In this document: one piece after another, positions 34,540-44,533 of the stretch
Layout: each line of letters opens with the position of its first letter
How positions within the stretch are numbered: the stretch's first letter is position 1
Assembly: GCA_016783505.1 (NCBI GenBank)
Contig: JADHWK010000011.1
Span: forward strand, 1-60,160
Direction of reading: 5' to 3'
DNA from: Candidatus Zhuqueibacterota bacterium
GTDB taxonomy: Bacteria; BS750m-G25
DNA: 60,160 nt
Position numbers and translations under genes: made by a program
Notes under the pieces: generated by a model
What the model was told of the DNA's origin: nothing
What the model saw: only the letters and a program-made list of their open reading frames with translations
Database searches by the model: none

Positions 34540-36417
34540 ATGAAATCCTTCACTGTTCGAACTATAGGCTTGCTCTGGCTTTGCTGTTTCGGCATTTTTG
34601 ACGGGCTATCCGCTCAAGATTCATTATACATCAGAACTCACTACACGAAGTCCGAGCACATGGTCCCCATGCGTGACGGGGTCAAGCTTTTTACCGCCGT
34701 TTATGCACCAAAAGACCCCTCGCAAACACACCCCATTATGCTTACGCGCACACCATATAGCTGTTCTCCCTACGGACTTGATGCCTATAAGAAATCCCTG
34801 GGACCTTCCGGCGATTTTGCAAAGGAGGGCTACATCTTTGTGTATCAGGATGTGCGGGGGAGATTCATGTCCGAGGGAGAATTCGTAATGATGAGACCCC
34901 ATAATCCAAAGAAAAAGGGACCAACCGATATTGATGAGAGCAGCGATACCTACGACACGATCGAATGGTTGTTGAAGAATATTCCCAACGATAATGGCCG
35001 AGTCGGCATGTGGGGTATTTCCTATCGGGGCTTTTACGTCACTAAGGGGATCATTGATTCGCATCCTGCCCTGAAAGCGGCTTCCCCGCAAGCTCCTATA
35101 GCTGATATGTTCATTGGAGATGATTTTCACCACAACGGTGCCTTCTTCCTCGCCCATGCATTCCGATTCCTATCGGTCTTTGGTAAGCCAAGATTGGGTC
35201 CAACAACCGAATGGCCGGAACGCTTTGATTACGGCACACCAGATGGCTATAATTTTTTCCTTAAGATGGGACCTCTTTCTAATGCAAACGATAAATATTT
35301 CAAGAACGAGATATCCATTTGGAACGATTATATGGATCATCCCAACTATGATGAATACTGGAAGGCCCAAAACGTGCTGCCACACCTCAAGAATATTAAA
35401 TCCGCAGTAATGACCGTTGGGGGCTGGTTCGATTCTGAGGACTCATATGCCCCACTAAACGTTTACGAGACGATTGAGAAGGAGAATCCAAACATCATTA
35501 ACACAGTTGTGATGGGGCCATGGTCTCACGGGGGTTGGGCTCGTACGGATGGTGATAAACTGGGGAACATTCAGTTCGGCTATAAGACCGGCCTTTATTT
35601 CAGAAAAAAGATTGAACTACTCTTCTTCAATTACTATTTGAAAGATAGTGGCGAACTAAATCTTCCCGAAGCATTGGTATTTGAGACAGGGACGAACGAA
35701 TGGAGATCTTATGACCGATGGCCACCTAAGGATATCGAGGTGAAGAATCTGTATTTTCACGCTAATGGAAAACTATCGTTCGACCATCCTATGGAGAAAT
35801 CTGAGCGGGCTTTCGATGAATACATTAGTGATCCGAGCAAACCTGTTCCCTTCACGGCCGAAATTACAACTTCAATGGGTCACACTTTTATGGTTGAGGA
35901 TCAACGCTTTGCATGGACTCGTCCTGACGTGCTAGTTTATGAGAGTGATGTATTGACTGAAGATATCACGATTGCCGGGCCAATCATAGCGAACCTATAT
36001 GTCTCGACTACAGGAACCGACTCAGACTGGATTGTAAAGTTCATTGACGTGTATCCTGACAACGCACCGGATAATGAACCGAATCCTTGCAACGTGAGAA
36101 TGGGTGGGTATCAAATGTTGCTTGCGGGTGAAGTCATGCGAGCCAAGTTTAGAAATAGTTACGAAAGGCCGAAGCCGATGGTATCCAATAAAGTCACCAA
36201 GTTGGAATTTGAATTGCGAGATAAGTATCATACATTTTTAGAAGGACACAAGATTATGGTGCAAGTTCAGAGCACATGGTTTCCACTTGTGGATCTCAAC
36301 CCACAGAAATTTGTAAATATTTACAGAGCAACTGATGCGGATTTTCAAAGAGTCACCCAAAGAGTTTATCATTCTAAGAGATATAGCTCCCATCTGAAGT
36401 TACCTATTATAAAATAG
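34540..36417 (+). CDS. CocE/X-Pro dipeptidyl-peptidase-type serine hydrolase
   Basis: A 625-residue exported alpha/beta hydrolase (signal peptide to SAQD). The nucleophile is Ser161 in GMWGISYRGF. A candidate acid is in GGWFDSEDSY and the His in GPWSHGGW. The last 200 residues form the jelly-roll domain of this family. Relatives include X-Pro dipeptidyl peptidases, glutaryl-7-ACA acylase and cocaine esterase, all cutting amide or ester bonds next to unusual residues. ATG 34540 follows GAAGGAGG. Context with DUF1028 and M1 genes favours a peptide substrate (inference). Confidence 0.9.
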   Translation: MKSFTVRTIGLLWLCCFGIFDGLSAQDSLYIRTHYTKSEHMVPMRDGVKLFTAVYAPKDPSQTHPIMLTRTPYSCSPYGLDAYKKSLGPSGDFAKEGYIFVYQDVRGRFMSEGEFVMMRPHNPKKKGPTDIDESSDTYDTIEWLLKNIPNDNGRVGMWGISYRGFYVTKGIIDSHPALKAASPQAPIADMFIGDDFHHNGAFFLAHAFRFLSVFGKPRLGPTTEWPERFDYGTPDGYNFFLKMGPLSNANDKYFKNEISIWNDYMDHPNYDEYWKAQNVLPHLKNIKSAVMTVGGWFDSEDSYAPLNVYETIEKENPNIINTVVMGPWSHGGWARTDGDKLGNIQFGYKTGLYFRKKIELLFFNYYLKDSGELNLPEALVFETGTNEWRSYDRWPPKDIEVKNLYFHANGKLSFDHPMEKSERAFDEYISDPSKPVPFTAEITTSMGHTFMVEDQRFAWTRPDVLVYESDVLTEDITIAGPIIANLYVSTTGTDSDWIVKFIDVYPDNAPDNEPNPCNVRMGGYQMLLAGEVMRAKFRNSYERPKPMVSNKVTKLEFELRDKYHTFLEGHKIMVQVQSTWFPLVDLNPQKFVNIYRATDADFQRVTQRVYHSKRYSSHLKLPIIK

Positions 36418-36495
36418 CACCTAATCAATGCCTATTATCTGTAGGATGGTAAGCTGTTCCATTCATACGGATAGTAGATTTTTAGGAGAAAGATA

Positions 36496-39000
36496 ATGAA
36501 TAAACTAAAAGTGCTTAAATGGATTTTATCGGTGATTTTCATCCTCAGCTTGCTTAATTCAACACATGCCCAAAGCTTGCCCAAGGGAAAGTACCATCGA
36601 AATCGGGAACGGGTTATTGACATTATTCACTATAAAGCTGAGATGAATTTTGATTTCAGTAAAAAAGAGGTAGCGGGAAAAGTGACTGTGATTTTCTGTC
36701 CACTGAATAAAATAAACAAATTTTCCTTAGATGCAATGCGACTAAAATTCGAGGAAGTTAATCTCATTCGGAAGACTGTAATCAAACCGTTAAAATTCGA
36801 TCATCTTGACCAAGCCCTTGAAATAACCCTTGATCGAATGTATTTACCGAGAGATACTGTGACTGTGTCTATACGTTATACAGCCCAACCCAATGCCGGC
36901 ATGTATTTTTTGAAGGATTATACACACGATGGCCAGTTCTATATTTACACCTACGGAGAAGGGGGCCTTCATTCGAACTGGCTTCCCATTTACAACGAAC
37001 TCAACGATAAATTCTCGACGGAGATGGTGGTAACCGTACCGTCTCCTTACACAGTTATTTCCAATGGAAAATTGTTAAATGTTGAAAACCAGCAGAATGG
37101 AGAACAGACTTTTCACTGGAAACAGGATTTACCCCATTCGAATTATCTCATTTCCATTTATGTGGGTGAATTTGAAAAAGGGGATTTACCTCCTGCATTC
37201 GGCACAATTCCGCTTAGTTACTGGGTTCCAAAAGGGAGATTGAAAGAGGGGGCTTATGCATTTCGAAATACTTCTAAGATGGTGGAATTCTTTTCCAACC
37301 GATTTGATTATAAATATCCCTGGGATAAGTATGATCAAATTGCTTTTCCGGATTATGCCATAGGGGCAATGGAACATACCTCGATCACGGGACATCGGGC
37401 TTCGATGTTAAGGGATGAATATGCGCCTTCAAATTTTGGCCCCCCGGATTTCGAGAGTTATCATAATGTTTGGACTGCTGAGGGTATAATTGCCCATGAA
37501 TTGGCGCATCACTGGTTTGGGAATAATCTAACCTGCCGTAATCTAAACTTCCTCTGGCTGAATGAAAGTTTTGCCACGTATTGTCAGATGCTATGGGATG
37601 AAGAATCACTTGGGAAAGAAACGCTTCTTCTTGACAGGCAGGATGCTTTGGATCGTTACATGGACTATGTGGCCACAGAACATCTTATTCGCCCATTGGA
37701 GTATTCATATTACGATGCGGTCGGAGAAATTTATACGATAGAACTTACTTACCTCAAAGGGGCTATCATCCTTCATATGTTAAGAAACATCCTGGGGGAT
37801 GAAGATTTCTTTCAGGCCTGGAGTTATTATCTCCGCAAGCATGAATTCTCCAATGTGGAAAGCACAGATTTTAAGATAGCGATTGAAGAGGCTACAGGAA
37901 AAAACCTTGACTGGTTTTTTGATGATTGGGTTTATGACGGTGGATACCCGATTTTTGAAGTCAATTATACCTATCTAAAAGATCGTAAACTCATTGACCT
38001 AACTGTAAGACAAGTCCAACCGATCATCGAGGGTCAGGATCTATTTACCTTACCTGTTGAGATAACCATCGCCACTTCAAAAGGAGTAAAAAGGGAAACC
38101 ATCTGGGTGAAAACCAAGGAAGATCAATTCCTCCTTGGTTGCGGCGAGGAACCACTGATGGTCAGTTTTGATGGCAAGGGTGCTCTGGTAGCAGAGATCA
38201 GATTCGACAAGTCACTTGATGAACTGCTTTATGAGATAGAAAATGGTGAACTTCCCGGTCGCATCTGGGCGATGAGGGAAATTGTCCATTGGTTTCCGGT
38301 ACATCCAAAATCCTTACAAGCAATTTCAAACACCATATCAGGTGCTTCATTTTGGGGGCTGAAAGCCGAAGCAGCTCTTCTTTTAGGTAAACTCCGCACC
38401 CCAGAAGCAGAAAAGGTGATCTCAAAGGCATTGAAGTCATCCGATTATGGAATTCGAAAAGCTGCTGTTTTGGCCTTACCAAATTTCAGGATACATTTTG
38501 CCGAGAAGATATTGAAAAATATCATAAAAAAAGACCCACATTCTGATGTGGTTGCAACAGCAATTATGGCATTGGCAAAAACCAACCCAGATGCAAATGT
38601 AGACTTCATAAGAAAGCAAATTAACCGTTCCGCTTGGTATGAGGAGATCACCATAGCTTGTTTGGAAGCTTATGAAATCATTGGCGACAATCGATTGGTT
38701 TCAGATATTGAACCATTTACGAACGAAAAATATAATGAGTATGTTCGAAATGCCGCTTTGGAAGCCTGGAAAAGTTGCATACCTCAAGATCAGAAATTAC
38801 ATGAAGTTTTGATGAGTAATGCAAAAAACGCGCAGTCCGGGATAAAACTGTCGTCTATAGAATTATTAGGATCTTTACACGTGGCGCAGGCTATTCCAGT
38901 TCTCGAAAAGATTGTCAACACATCTGGAGATATTGATTTCAGGGTTGCGGCAAAAAAGGCGCTGGTTGAAATAAAGAGAGTGGCGGAATCAAGTAAATAA
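36496..39000 (+). CDS. M1 family metallo-aminopeptidase with HEAT-like repeats
   Basis: An 834-residue exported protein (signal peptide to THAQ). The zinc site is complete: His334-Glu335-x-x-His338 and Glu357 (HELAHH...NESFATY). The substrate-anchoring motif reads GAMEH near residue 292 instead of the usual GAMEN. A beta domain follows, and the last 270 residues are HEAT-like helical repeats (AAVLALPNFR, RNAALEAWKS). It should remove N-terminal residues from periplasmic peptides. TAGGAGAAAG precedes the ATG. Confidence 0.93.
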   Translation: MNKLKVLKWILSVIFILSLLNSTHAQSLPKGKYHRNRERVIDIIHYKAEMNFDFSKKEVAGKVTVIFCPLNKINKFSLDAMRLKFEEVNLIRKTVIKPLKFDHLDQALEITLDRMYLPRDTVTVSIRYTAQPNAGMYFLKDYTHDGQFYIYTYGEGGLHSNWLPIYNELNDKFSTEMVVTVPSPYTVISNGKLLNVENQQNGEQTFHWKQDLPHSNYLISIYVGEFEKGDLPPAFGTIPLSYWVPKGRLKEGAYAFRNTSKMVEFFSNRFDYKYPWDKYDQIAFPDYAIGAMEHTSITGHRASMLRDEYAPSNFGPPDFESYHNVWTAEGIIAHELAHHWFGNNLTCRNLNFLWLNESFATYCQMLWDEESLGKETLLLDRQDALDRYMDYVATEHLIRPLEYSYYDAVGEIYTIELTYLKGAIILHMLRNILGDEDFFQAWSYYLRKHEFSNVESTDFKIAIEEATGKNLDWFFDDWVYDGGYPIFEVNYTYLKDRKLIDLTVRQVQPIIEGQDLFTLPVEITIATSKGVKRETIWVKTKEDQFLLGCGEEPLMVSFDGKGALVAEIRFDKSLDELLYEIENGELPGRIWAMREIVHWFPVHPKSLQAISNTISGASFWGLKAEAALLLGKLRTPEAEKVISKALKSSDYGIRKAAVLALPNFRIHFAEKILKNIIKKDPHSDVVATAIMALAKTNPDANVDFIRKQINRSAWYEEITIACLEAYEIIGDNRLVSDIEPFTNEKYNEYVRNAALEAWKSCIPQDQKLHEVLMSNAKNAQSGIKLSSIELLGSLHVAQAIPVLEKIVNTSGDIDFRVAAKKALVEIKRVAESSK

Positions 39001-39074
39001 ACTAAAATTAATCTTGATGTTAAGATGCAATCTATTCATTATTCAATAGTACATAACTGAATTTGGAGGAAAAA

Positions 39075-40616
39075 ATGATCAAACTATTGCAAAAAACCAC
39101 GGGAGCGGGTCTGCTTCTTCTTTTCCTACTGTTGATTGTTGTCCCAACGTACGCTCAGGAGGACCATCTCAACGATCTGAATGACTATGTCGAAAAAGCC
39201 ATGCGGGATTGGAAGGTTCCTGGGGTAGCAATTTCGATTGTTAAGGATGATTCTGTTGTTTTTGCAAAAGGTTATGGGATTAGGGAACTCGGCAAGGAGG
39301 CGAAAGTGGATGAATATACACTCTTTTCCGTCGCCTCGAATACAAAGGCATTTACTGCTGCACTGCTCGGCATGCTTGTGGATGAAAGTAAACTCAATTG
39401 GGATGATCGGGTAACCGATTACTTAAGAGAATTCCAGATGTATGATCCTTATGTCACGCGCGAGATCAATATTCGCGACCTGCTCACACACCGCAGCGGA
39501 CTGCCAACCTTCGGGGGTGATCATTTATGGATCGGTAACTCTCTAAGTCGAGATGAAATAATAGCCCGTATTCGTCATCTGAAGCCGAGTGCGCAATTTC
39601 GCACCAAATTTCAATATCAGAATCTTATGTTTCTGGTAGCGGGACAGGTTATTCCGGAAATTACAGGCAAGAGCTGGGAGGTGACCATTAAGGAGCGGAT
39701 ACTCATACCCTTAGGCATGATGGAAAGTAACACGAGCATTCGAGATCTGAAGGGCAAGATAAATGTTGCCACCCCACATGAGATAGTTGGGGGTAAATTA
39801 GTACCAATCGAATATGATAATGTTGATAATACCGCTCCTGCAGGTGCGATTAACTCAAACGTGGTGGAAATGGCTCGGTGGATGCGACTCAATCTAAACG
39901 GCGGCGTTTACAATGGCAAACAGATTCTTAGTGCCGAAGTCATGCGAGAAATGCATACCATTCAAATGCCAATCCCAATATCAGCAGATAGAGAGAAGAT
40001 GCTGGGGACGCATTTCTTGGGATACGGCTTAGGCTGGGGAATTTCAGACTACAGAGGACGTAAATTGGTGAGCCACGGCGGTGGGCTTTCAGGTATGATT
40101 TCCCTTCAGACATTGATCCCTGAGGAAAATCTCGGTGTGATCATTCTCACCAACTTTGCCCCCCACTCATTGACCAGAGCATTGACCTATAAAGTAATAG
40201 ACGCCTTTCTCGGGGAACCGGAGCGGGATTGGAGTGCCGAATACTTAGAGCGCAGAAAAGAATCAAAAGAAAAACAGAAAAAAGCTGAAAAAGAATTGCA
40301 AACAAAGCGGGTTAAAAGAACCAAACCATCACTTAAGTTAAAAAATTACAGCGGTATATATTCTGACGAGTTATCAGGCGAGGCAGAGGTCAGACTTGAG
40401 AACCGTAAACTTGTCTTTAATTACAATCCAAGGCATATTGGTGATTTAGAACACTGGCATTACGATACATTTCGTGTTACTTGGCGTAATCCTATTTACG
40501 ATATGCCTGAAAGGACCTTTCTTACATTTTATTTGGATGAAATGGGGAAGGTGGCTAAATTAAAAGTTACATTTTATGATCCCATCTATTTTAAAAAGGT
40601 CCCCAGGTCTGAATAA
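39075..40616 (+). CDS. serine beta-lactamase-like hydrolase (class C type)
   Basis: A 513-residue exported protein of the penicillin-binding-protein/beta-lactamase fold. Motifs: Ser88-x-x-Lys91 (ASNTK), Tyr181-x-Asn183 (YQN), and HGGG near residue 334 in place of KTG. The HxG third motif is usual for esterases and D-aminopeptidases of this fold rather than true beta-lactamases. The C-terminal 100 residues are a DUF3471-like lipocalin-type domain (YSGIYSDELSGEAEVRL). In this context hydrolysis of D-residue peptides is possible. GGAGG precedes ATG 39075. Confidence 0.9.
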   Translation: MIKLLQKTTGAGLLLLFLLLIVVPTYAQEDHLNDLNDYVEKAMRDWKVPGVAISIVKDDSVVFAKGYGIRELGKEAKVDEYTLFSVASNTKAFTAALLGMLVDESKLNWDDRVTDYLREFQMYDPYVTREINIRDLLTHRSGLPTFGGDHLWIGNSLSRDEIIARIRHLKPSAQFRTKFQYQNLMFLVAGQVIPEITGKSWEVTIKERILIPLGMMESNTSIRDLKGKINVATPHEIVGGKLVPIEYDNVDNTAPAGAINSNVVEMARWMRLNLNGGVYNGKQILSAEVMREMHTIQMPIPISADREKMLGTHFLGYGLGWGISDYRGRKLVSHGGGLSGMISLQTLIPEENLGVIILTNFAPHSLTRALTYKVIDAFLGEPERDWSAEYLERRKESKEKQKKAEKELQTKRVKRTKPSLKLKNYSGIYSDELSGEAEVRLENRKLVFNYNPRHIGDLEHWHYDTFRVTWRNPIYDMPERTFLTFYLDEMGKVAKLKVTFYDPIYFKKVPRSE

Positions 40617-40683
40617 ATATTAGGCTTGAAGTTTGTTATTGAAACTCTGTAAAGCTCATAATATTGAGCTAAAGGCGTTTAGT

Positions 40684-41451
40684 ATGAAAAAGATTCTCAT
40701 AATGTTTTTTATCCTTATGGTTTTTAAGTCACAATTATGGGCACAGCATTATATTACGCTTGGTTTGGGATTTAGTGGAGCGTTTTTTGATTCCGAAGAT
40801 CTGGATCGTTTTAAGGAGACATATAATTCAGTGAATAGCCCATATCTTGCGAACTATATGCGTGGGATCGGAGGGGCCATGGGTTTACGGTGGGAAATCG
40901 GTTATCGGTATATTGGTCGTTTAGGTACTGCCGTTTTAATTGGCATGCAAAATTATAAAAGTAATGATGCAGCCCAATATCAGAATGGTGAAGTGAGAAA
41001 TTTAGAACTAAAAATGAACAGCATGTATGTCGAATCTGAAATAGGGCATACCCGTAAGAACTTCTTTGTGAATGGTGTTTTAACATTATTTTTCGATCGA
41101 AAATTGACCCTTAAGAGTAAATATTCAGGACCAACAAGCGAAGCGGTAAAAAATCCTTTGAATGGAACTTACAATAGCGATACATCAATTTCAACAGATA
41201 TGGGGATTGCTATAGGGATTATTAAAGAACCGATTATTCTCACCGGTAAAATAACCTATCCCCTATTTACTGGGGGTGGATCCAATATTTTACAAGATAA
41301 ACGAGTCGAAAAAATTGAAAATGGGACAGATATTTTTCCAAATGATTATGAGGATTATTGCTTTGATAAGACCTACGATGGGGTCGCAAGCGATATTGAT
41401 GGATTGAAGATTTTGGTGACAATTGCCTTGGTGATTCCGTTAAAGAAGTAA
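40684..41451 (+). CDS. hypothetical outer-membrane beta-barrel protein
   Basis: A 255-residue protein with a signal peptide (to LWAQ) and alternating beta strands typical of a small eight-to-ten-strand barrel (ITLGLGFSGAFF, MGLRWEIGYRYIGRLG). It ends LVTIALVIPLKK without a terminal aromatic residue. No family recognised. ATG 40684 is preferred because the signal peptide starts there; ribosome site weak. Lies between the beta-lactamase-like hydrolase and the ureohydrolase. Confidence 0.65.
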   Translation: MKKILIMFFILMVFKSQLWAQHYITLGLGFSGAFFDSEDLDRFKETYNSVNSPYLANYMRGIGGAMGLRWEIGYRYIGRLGTAVLIGMQNYKSNDAAQYQNGEVRNLELKMNSMYVESEIGHTRKNFFVNGVLTLFFDRKLTLKSKYSGPTSEAVKNPLNGTYNSDTSISTDMGIAIGIIKEPIILTGKITYPLFTGGGSNILQDKRVEKIENGTDIFPNDYEDYCFDKTYDGVASDIDGLKILVTIALVIPLKK

Positions 41452-41646
41452 TTGTGGAACCCAAATCCATAGTTGAGCTCTTACCCATTTTATCTAAATC
41501 TTGAGTAGATCAACTGGGAAGGATATCAAGAAGGAGAGAGGTGATAATGTAGATAATATGATCTGGTTTGACAAATACCATTACGATATTTCCGATAAAG
41601 ATTGAGGAAATTACATTATTCAAATTGTAAGAGAGGAGATTTTGAA

Positions 41647-42612
41647 TTGCTCAATCAGAAACCGAAAAACCAAGATCTTAATTGGCCCATGACTTTACCC
41701 CGCTATATGGAGATTCCAACCTTTATGCGGACCCCGCTGATCAAAGATCCAACCGAGTTTGACATCGCAATGATCGGGATACCCTATGATGGAGCGGTTA
41801 CAAACCGACCGGGGGCGCGGCATGGTCCGCGTGAGATCCGCAACTCATCCAGCATGATGCGGGCGATTCACCATGTAACCCGGGTAAATCCTTATGAACT
41901 TTGCCGGATTGGCGATGCAGGTGATGTGCCTTTTACCAGGGTTTATAATGTAGAAGAAACTCATCATGACATTACCCGCTTTTTTGCCCAATTTTACCAG
42001 GCTGGGATTTTGCCGCTATCAGCGGGGGGCGATCATTCAGTCACTCTGCCGATTCTTCGAGCACTTGCTGAAGACGCTCCGATCGGTATGGTCCATATTG
42101 ATGCACATACGGATACCTGGGATGAACTTATGGGCTGTAAATTCAGCCATGGTGCACCGTTCCGTCGGGCAGTGGAGGAAAACCTGCTAGATCCAAAGCG
42201 CACAGTGCAAATTGGCATTCGCGGCGCCCAGAATACGAGCGAGGGCTGGGATTACTCCATTGACAGTGGTATGCGAGTCATTTTTATGGAGGAATTTACG
42301 AAGCTCGGCGTAGATGCGGTAGTCGCTGAAACGCGCCGGTTCGTGGGTAATGGGCCGACCTATATTTCCTTCGACATTGACAGTCTGGACCCGGTTTATG
42401 CTCCCGGCACTGGAACCCCGGAGATCGGTGGCCTCACCACGATCGAGGCCCAAGCCCTGCTACGGGGTCTTCGCAGGCTGAACCTGATCGGGGCCGATGT
42501 GGTGGAAGTCTCACCACCATTTGATCCAAGCGGGAACACCGCACTGGTCGGTGCCACTATCATGTATGAAATTCTGTGCCTGCTGGCAGAAACAGTTGCA
42601 GCGCGCTCCTGA
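41647..42612 (+). CDS. agmatinase/arginase-family ureohydrolase
   Basis: A manganese-dependent hydrolase of about 321 residues. The metal ligands are visible in GGDHSV, HIDAHTD and SFDIDSLDP. The pattern GIPYDGAVTNRPGARHGPR resembles agmatinases and guanidinobutyrase-type enzymes. It would split a guanidino group to urea. The start is taken as TTG 41647, eight bases after GAGAGGAG; an upstream TTG (41602) has no comparable ribosome site. No signal peptide, so cytoplasmic. Placement beside the symporter suggests it acts on an imported guanidino compound. Confidence 0.9.
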   Translation: MLNQKPKNQDLNWPMTLPRYMEIPTFMRTPLIKDPTEFDIAMIGIPYDGAVTNRPGARHGPREIRNSSSMMRAIHHVTRVNPYELCRIGDAGDVPFTRVYNVEETHHDITRFFAQFYQAGILPLSAGGDHSVTLPILRALAEDAPIGMVHIDAHTDTWDELMGCKFSHGAPFRRAVEENLLDPKRTVQIGIRGAQNTSEGWDYSIDSGMRVIFMEEFTKLGVDAVVAETRRFVGNGPTYISFDIDSLDPVYAPGTGTPEIGGLTTIEAQALLRGLRRLNLIGADVVEVSPPFDPSGNTALVGATIMYEILCLLAETVAARS

Positions 42613-42676
42613 TTGCGACTTGCCTTGCACAAATTTCTAACCCGTGGCCACTTGACCTCTTTAAGGAGGTATACAA

Positions 42677-42946
42677 ATGAAATTTGTTGAAGATCCAAGA
42701 ATAAGGGAAGGCCGTAAGACCCTTGCCCTGGCCTGGCTCTATTTTTTCATCTATCTTATCGTCATTATGGGTTCGTCATATTTTTTAGGGATAAAACCCT
42801 ACTTATGGGGATTACCTCGCTGGGTGGCAATTGGTAACATAGTGGTCCCCATCGTATTTGTAATAATGCTAATATTTGTGGTGGAAAAATTCATACCTGA
42901 TATCCCCCTGACAGATGACGAAGAAGAATCGGAGGAAAAAGAATGA
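42677..42946 (+). CDS. YhdT/DUF997-type small subunit of a sodium:solute symporter
   Basis: An 89-residue protein with two membrane segments and the family pattern EDPRIREGRKTL, GLPRWVAIGNIVVP and a closing FIPDIPL. Such small proteins precede PanF-like sodium symporters. Its ATGA overlap with the next gene (four bases) signals stoichiometric coupling. AAGGAGGT precedes the ATG. Confidence 0.85.
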   Translation: MKFVEDPRIREGRKTLALAWLYFFIYLIVIMGSSYFLGIKPYLWGLPRWVAIGNIVVPIVFVIMLIFVVEKFIPDIPLTDDEEESEEKE

Positions 42947-44427
42947 ATGCGGCAATAGTTACCTTCTTGGCTTATACAGCAATATTGATTGCAATTGGAA
43001 TATGGTCATATCGGATTGTAGAAAAAGTACCCATCGCAAAATACGAAAAGGAATTCTATGCAGCAGGCAGAGGGCTGGGGGGAATTGTGGTGGCCTTAAT
43101 CATTGCCGGAGGGCTTGCCAGCGCGGGAACCTTTATCGCCGGTCCTGGAATGACCTATGCTTATGGCTATTCCTGGGTGCTTTTCAATAACTTCCAGATT
43201 TTTATGAACCTTGCATTATTGGCTCCAATAGGTATAATAGTCGGAATTGTAGCACGGCGAGTGAATGCTGTAACCTACCTGGACATATTCAAAGCCAGAT
43301 ATCAAAGCAAGGCTATTATAATATTACTTGCAGTTTTAGTGACAATATTTTTAATACCATATATGTCGGTCCAGTTTGTAGGTTCGGCCAGGGTTATTGC
43401 TCAAATGACAGATATGGGATTTTTTCCGTCTCTTGCTCTCGGATCTCTGGTCGTATTGGTTTATTGTGTATTGGGTGGTATGCGTGGGACATCTCTAGCG
43501 ATTCTTATACAAGGCATTGTCATAACCGTTGGATGCATATTGCTGTTTATAGGCACAGTAAATTATGCAGGGGGATTCAAAAGGTCTACTGAGATCCTTG
43601 CCGCCCAGGACATTAACTTTCTTTCACCAACTATGGGCGGTGCATTTTCCCCAGCGTTTGCTTTTTCAATTGCTTGCATCACAGGTCTTTTTGTAGTTGG
43701 CATGCCGCATGCAATGCTCGGTGCTCTTACATACAAAAATACAAGAGCGCTTAAAAGAGGCATCTGGATGGGAGGGATATTGGTTTTAATATGGACACTT
43801 CTTTTGTGTATGGCAGGAGTAATAGGCCGTTCAATAAAACCTGATCTTGCAGTACCGGATGAAATTGCTCCTTGGTTAGCAATGCATGTGATGCCGGAAG
43901 CTCTGGGAGGAGTTGTCCTCGCAGGTATTGTGGCAGGAATCCAGACGACTGTTGCGGCAATGGCCATAATCATAACCTCAAGTATAGCAAAAAATCTTCT
44001 CAGAGAACTCAAACCAGATATATCAAGCGAAAAAATTAAATCAGCCTCAAGATGGACTATGGGGGGCTGCCTGGCAATCGCGATAGCATTAGCCCTGCTG
44101 CAGCCCCCATTAATTCAGTGGATCATCTTCTTTTCAATCGGGGGACTGCAAACTGCTACATTTGGACCGATCCTTTTGGGTATGTTTTGGAAAAGAGGAA
44201 ATCAGTGGGGAACGATCGCATCCATTACCTGGGGAATGATCACCTATGCGCTTGCCAAAACAATCGTTCCACAAATTGCCCTATGGGGGACGTTTGAATC
44301 TTTTGTTCCCACAATTACTTCTGTTATCGTTTACGTTGTGGTCAGCCTGGCTACACCTAATCCATCTGATAAAATCATATGGACATTTTGGGGACCAGCC
44401 ATGAGAACGTTAAAAAGCAACTATTAG
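42943..44427 (+). CDS. sodium:solute symporter (SSS family)
   Basis: A 494-residue membrane transporter with about 13 segments. Typical SSS features are the early GRGLGGIVVALIIAGGLASA (sodium-site helix 1) and the Ser-rich helix IIITSSIAKN. It couples sodium entry to uptake of a small organic solute. Pantothenate, proline and sugar carriers are in the same family, so the substrate cannot be named. Cotranscribed with its small subunit, the ureohydrolase upstream and the epimerase downstream. Confidence 0.92.
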   Translation: MNAAIVTFLAYTAILIAIGIWSYRIVEKVPIAKYEKEFYAAGRGLGGIVVALIIAGGLASAGTFIAGPGMTYAYGYSWVLFNNFQIFMNLALLAPIGIIVGIVARRVNAVTYLDIFKARYQSKAIIILLAVLVTIFLIPYMSVQFVGSARVIAQMTDMGFFPSLALGSLVVLVYCVLGGMRGTSLAILIQGIVITVGCILLFIGTVNYAGGFKRSTEILAAQDINFLSPTMGGAFSPAFAFSIACITGLFVVGMPHAMLGALTYKNTRALKRGIWMGGILVLIWTLLLCMAGVIGRSIKPDLAVPDEIAPWLAMHVMPEALGGVVLAGIVAGIQTTVAAMAIIITSSIAKNLLRELKPDISSEKIKSASRWTMGGCLAIAIALALLQPPLIQWIIFFSIGGLQTATFGPILLGMFWKRGNQWGTIASITWGMITYALAKTIVPQIALWGTFESFVPTITSVIVYVVVSLATPNPSDKIIWTFWGPAMRTLKSNY

Positions 44428-44533
44428 ATCTACACTATATATATTTTTTATAGAGAAGGGCTTTTGCTTTTTCAAACAAAAAAATTAATGGGTTTATCTA
44501 AGGATTAGAAAATTTTAAAAAGGAGAAAGAAAC

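Noticed and set aside
39075-40616. Antibiotic-resistance class C beta-lactamase
   Set aside because: The third motif is HGGG instead of KTG and there is a DUF3471-like tail; this subgroup is mostly esterases and D-peptidases.
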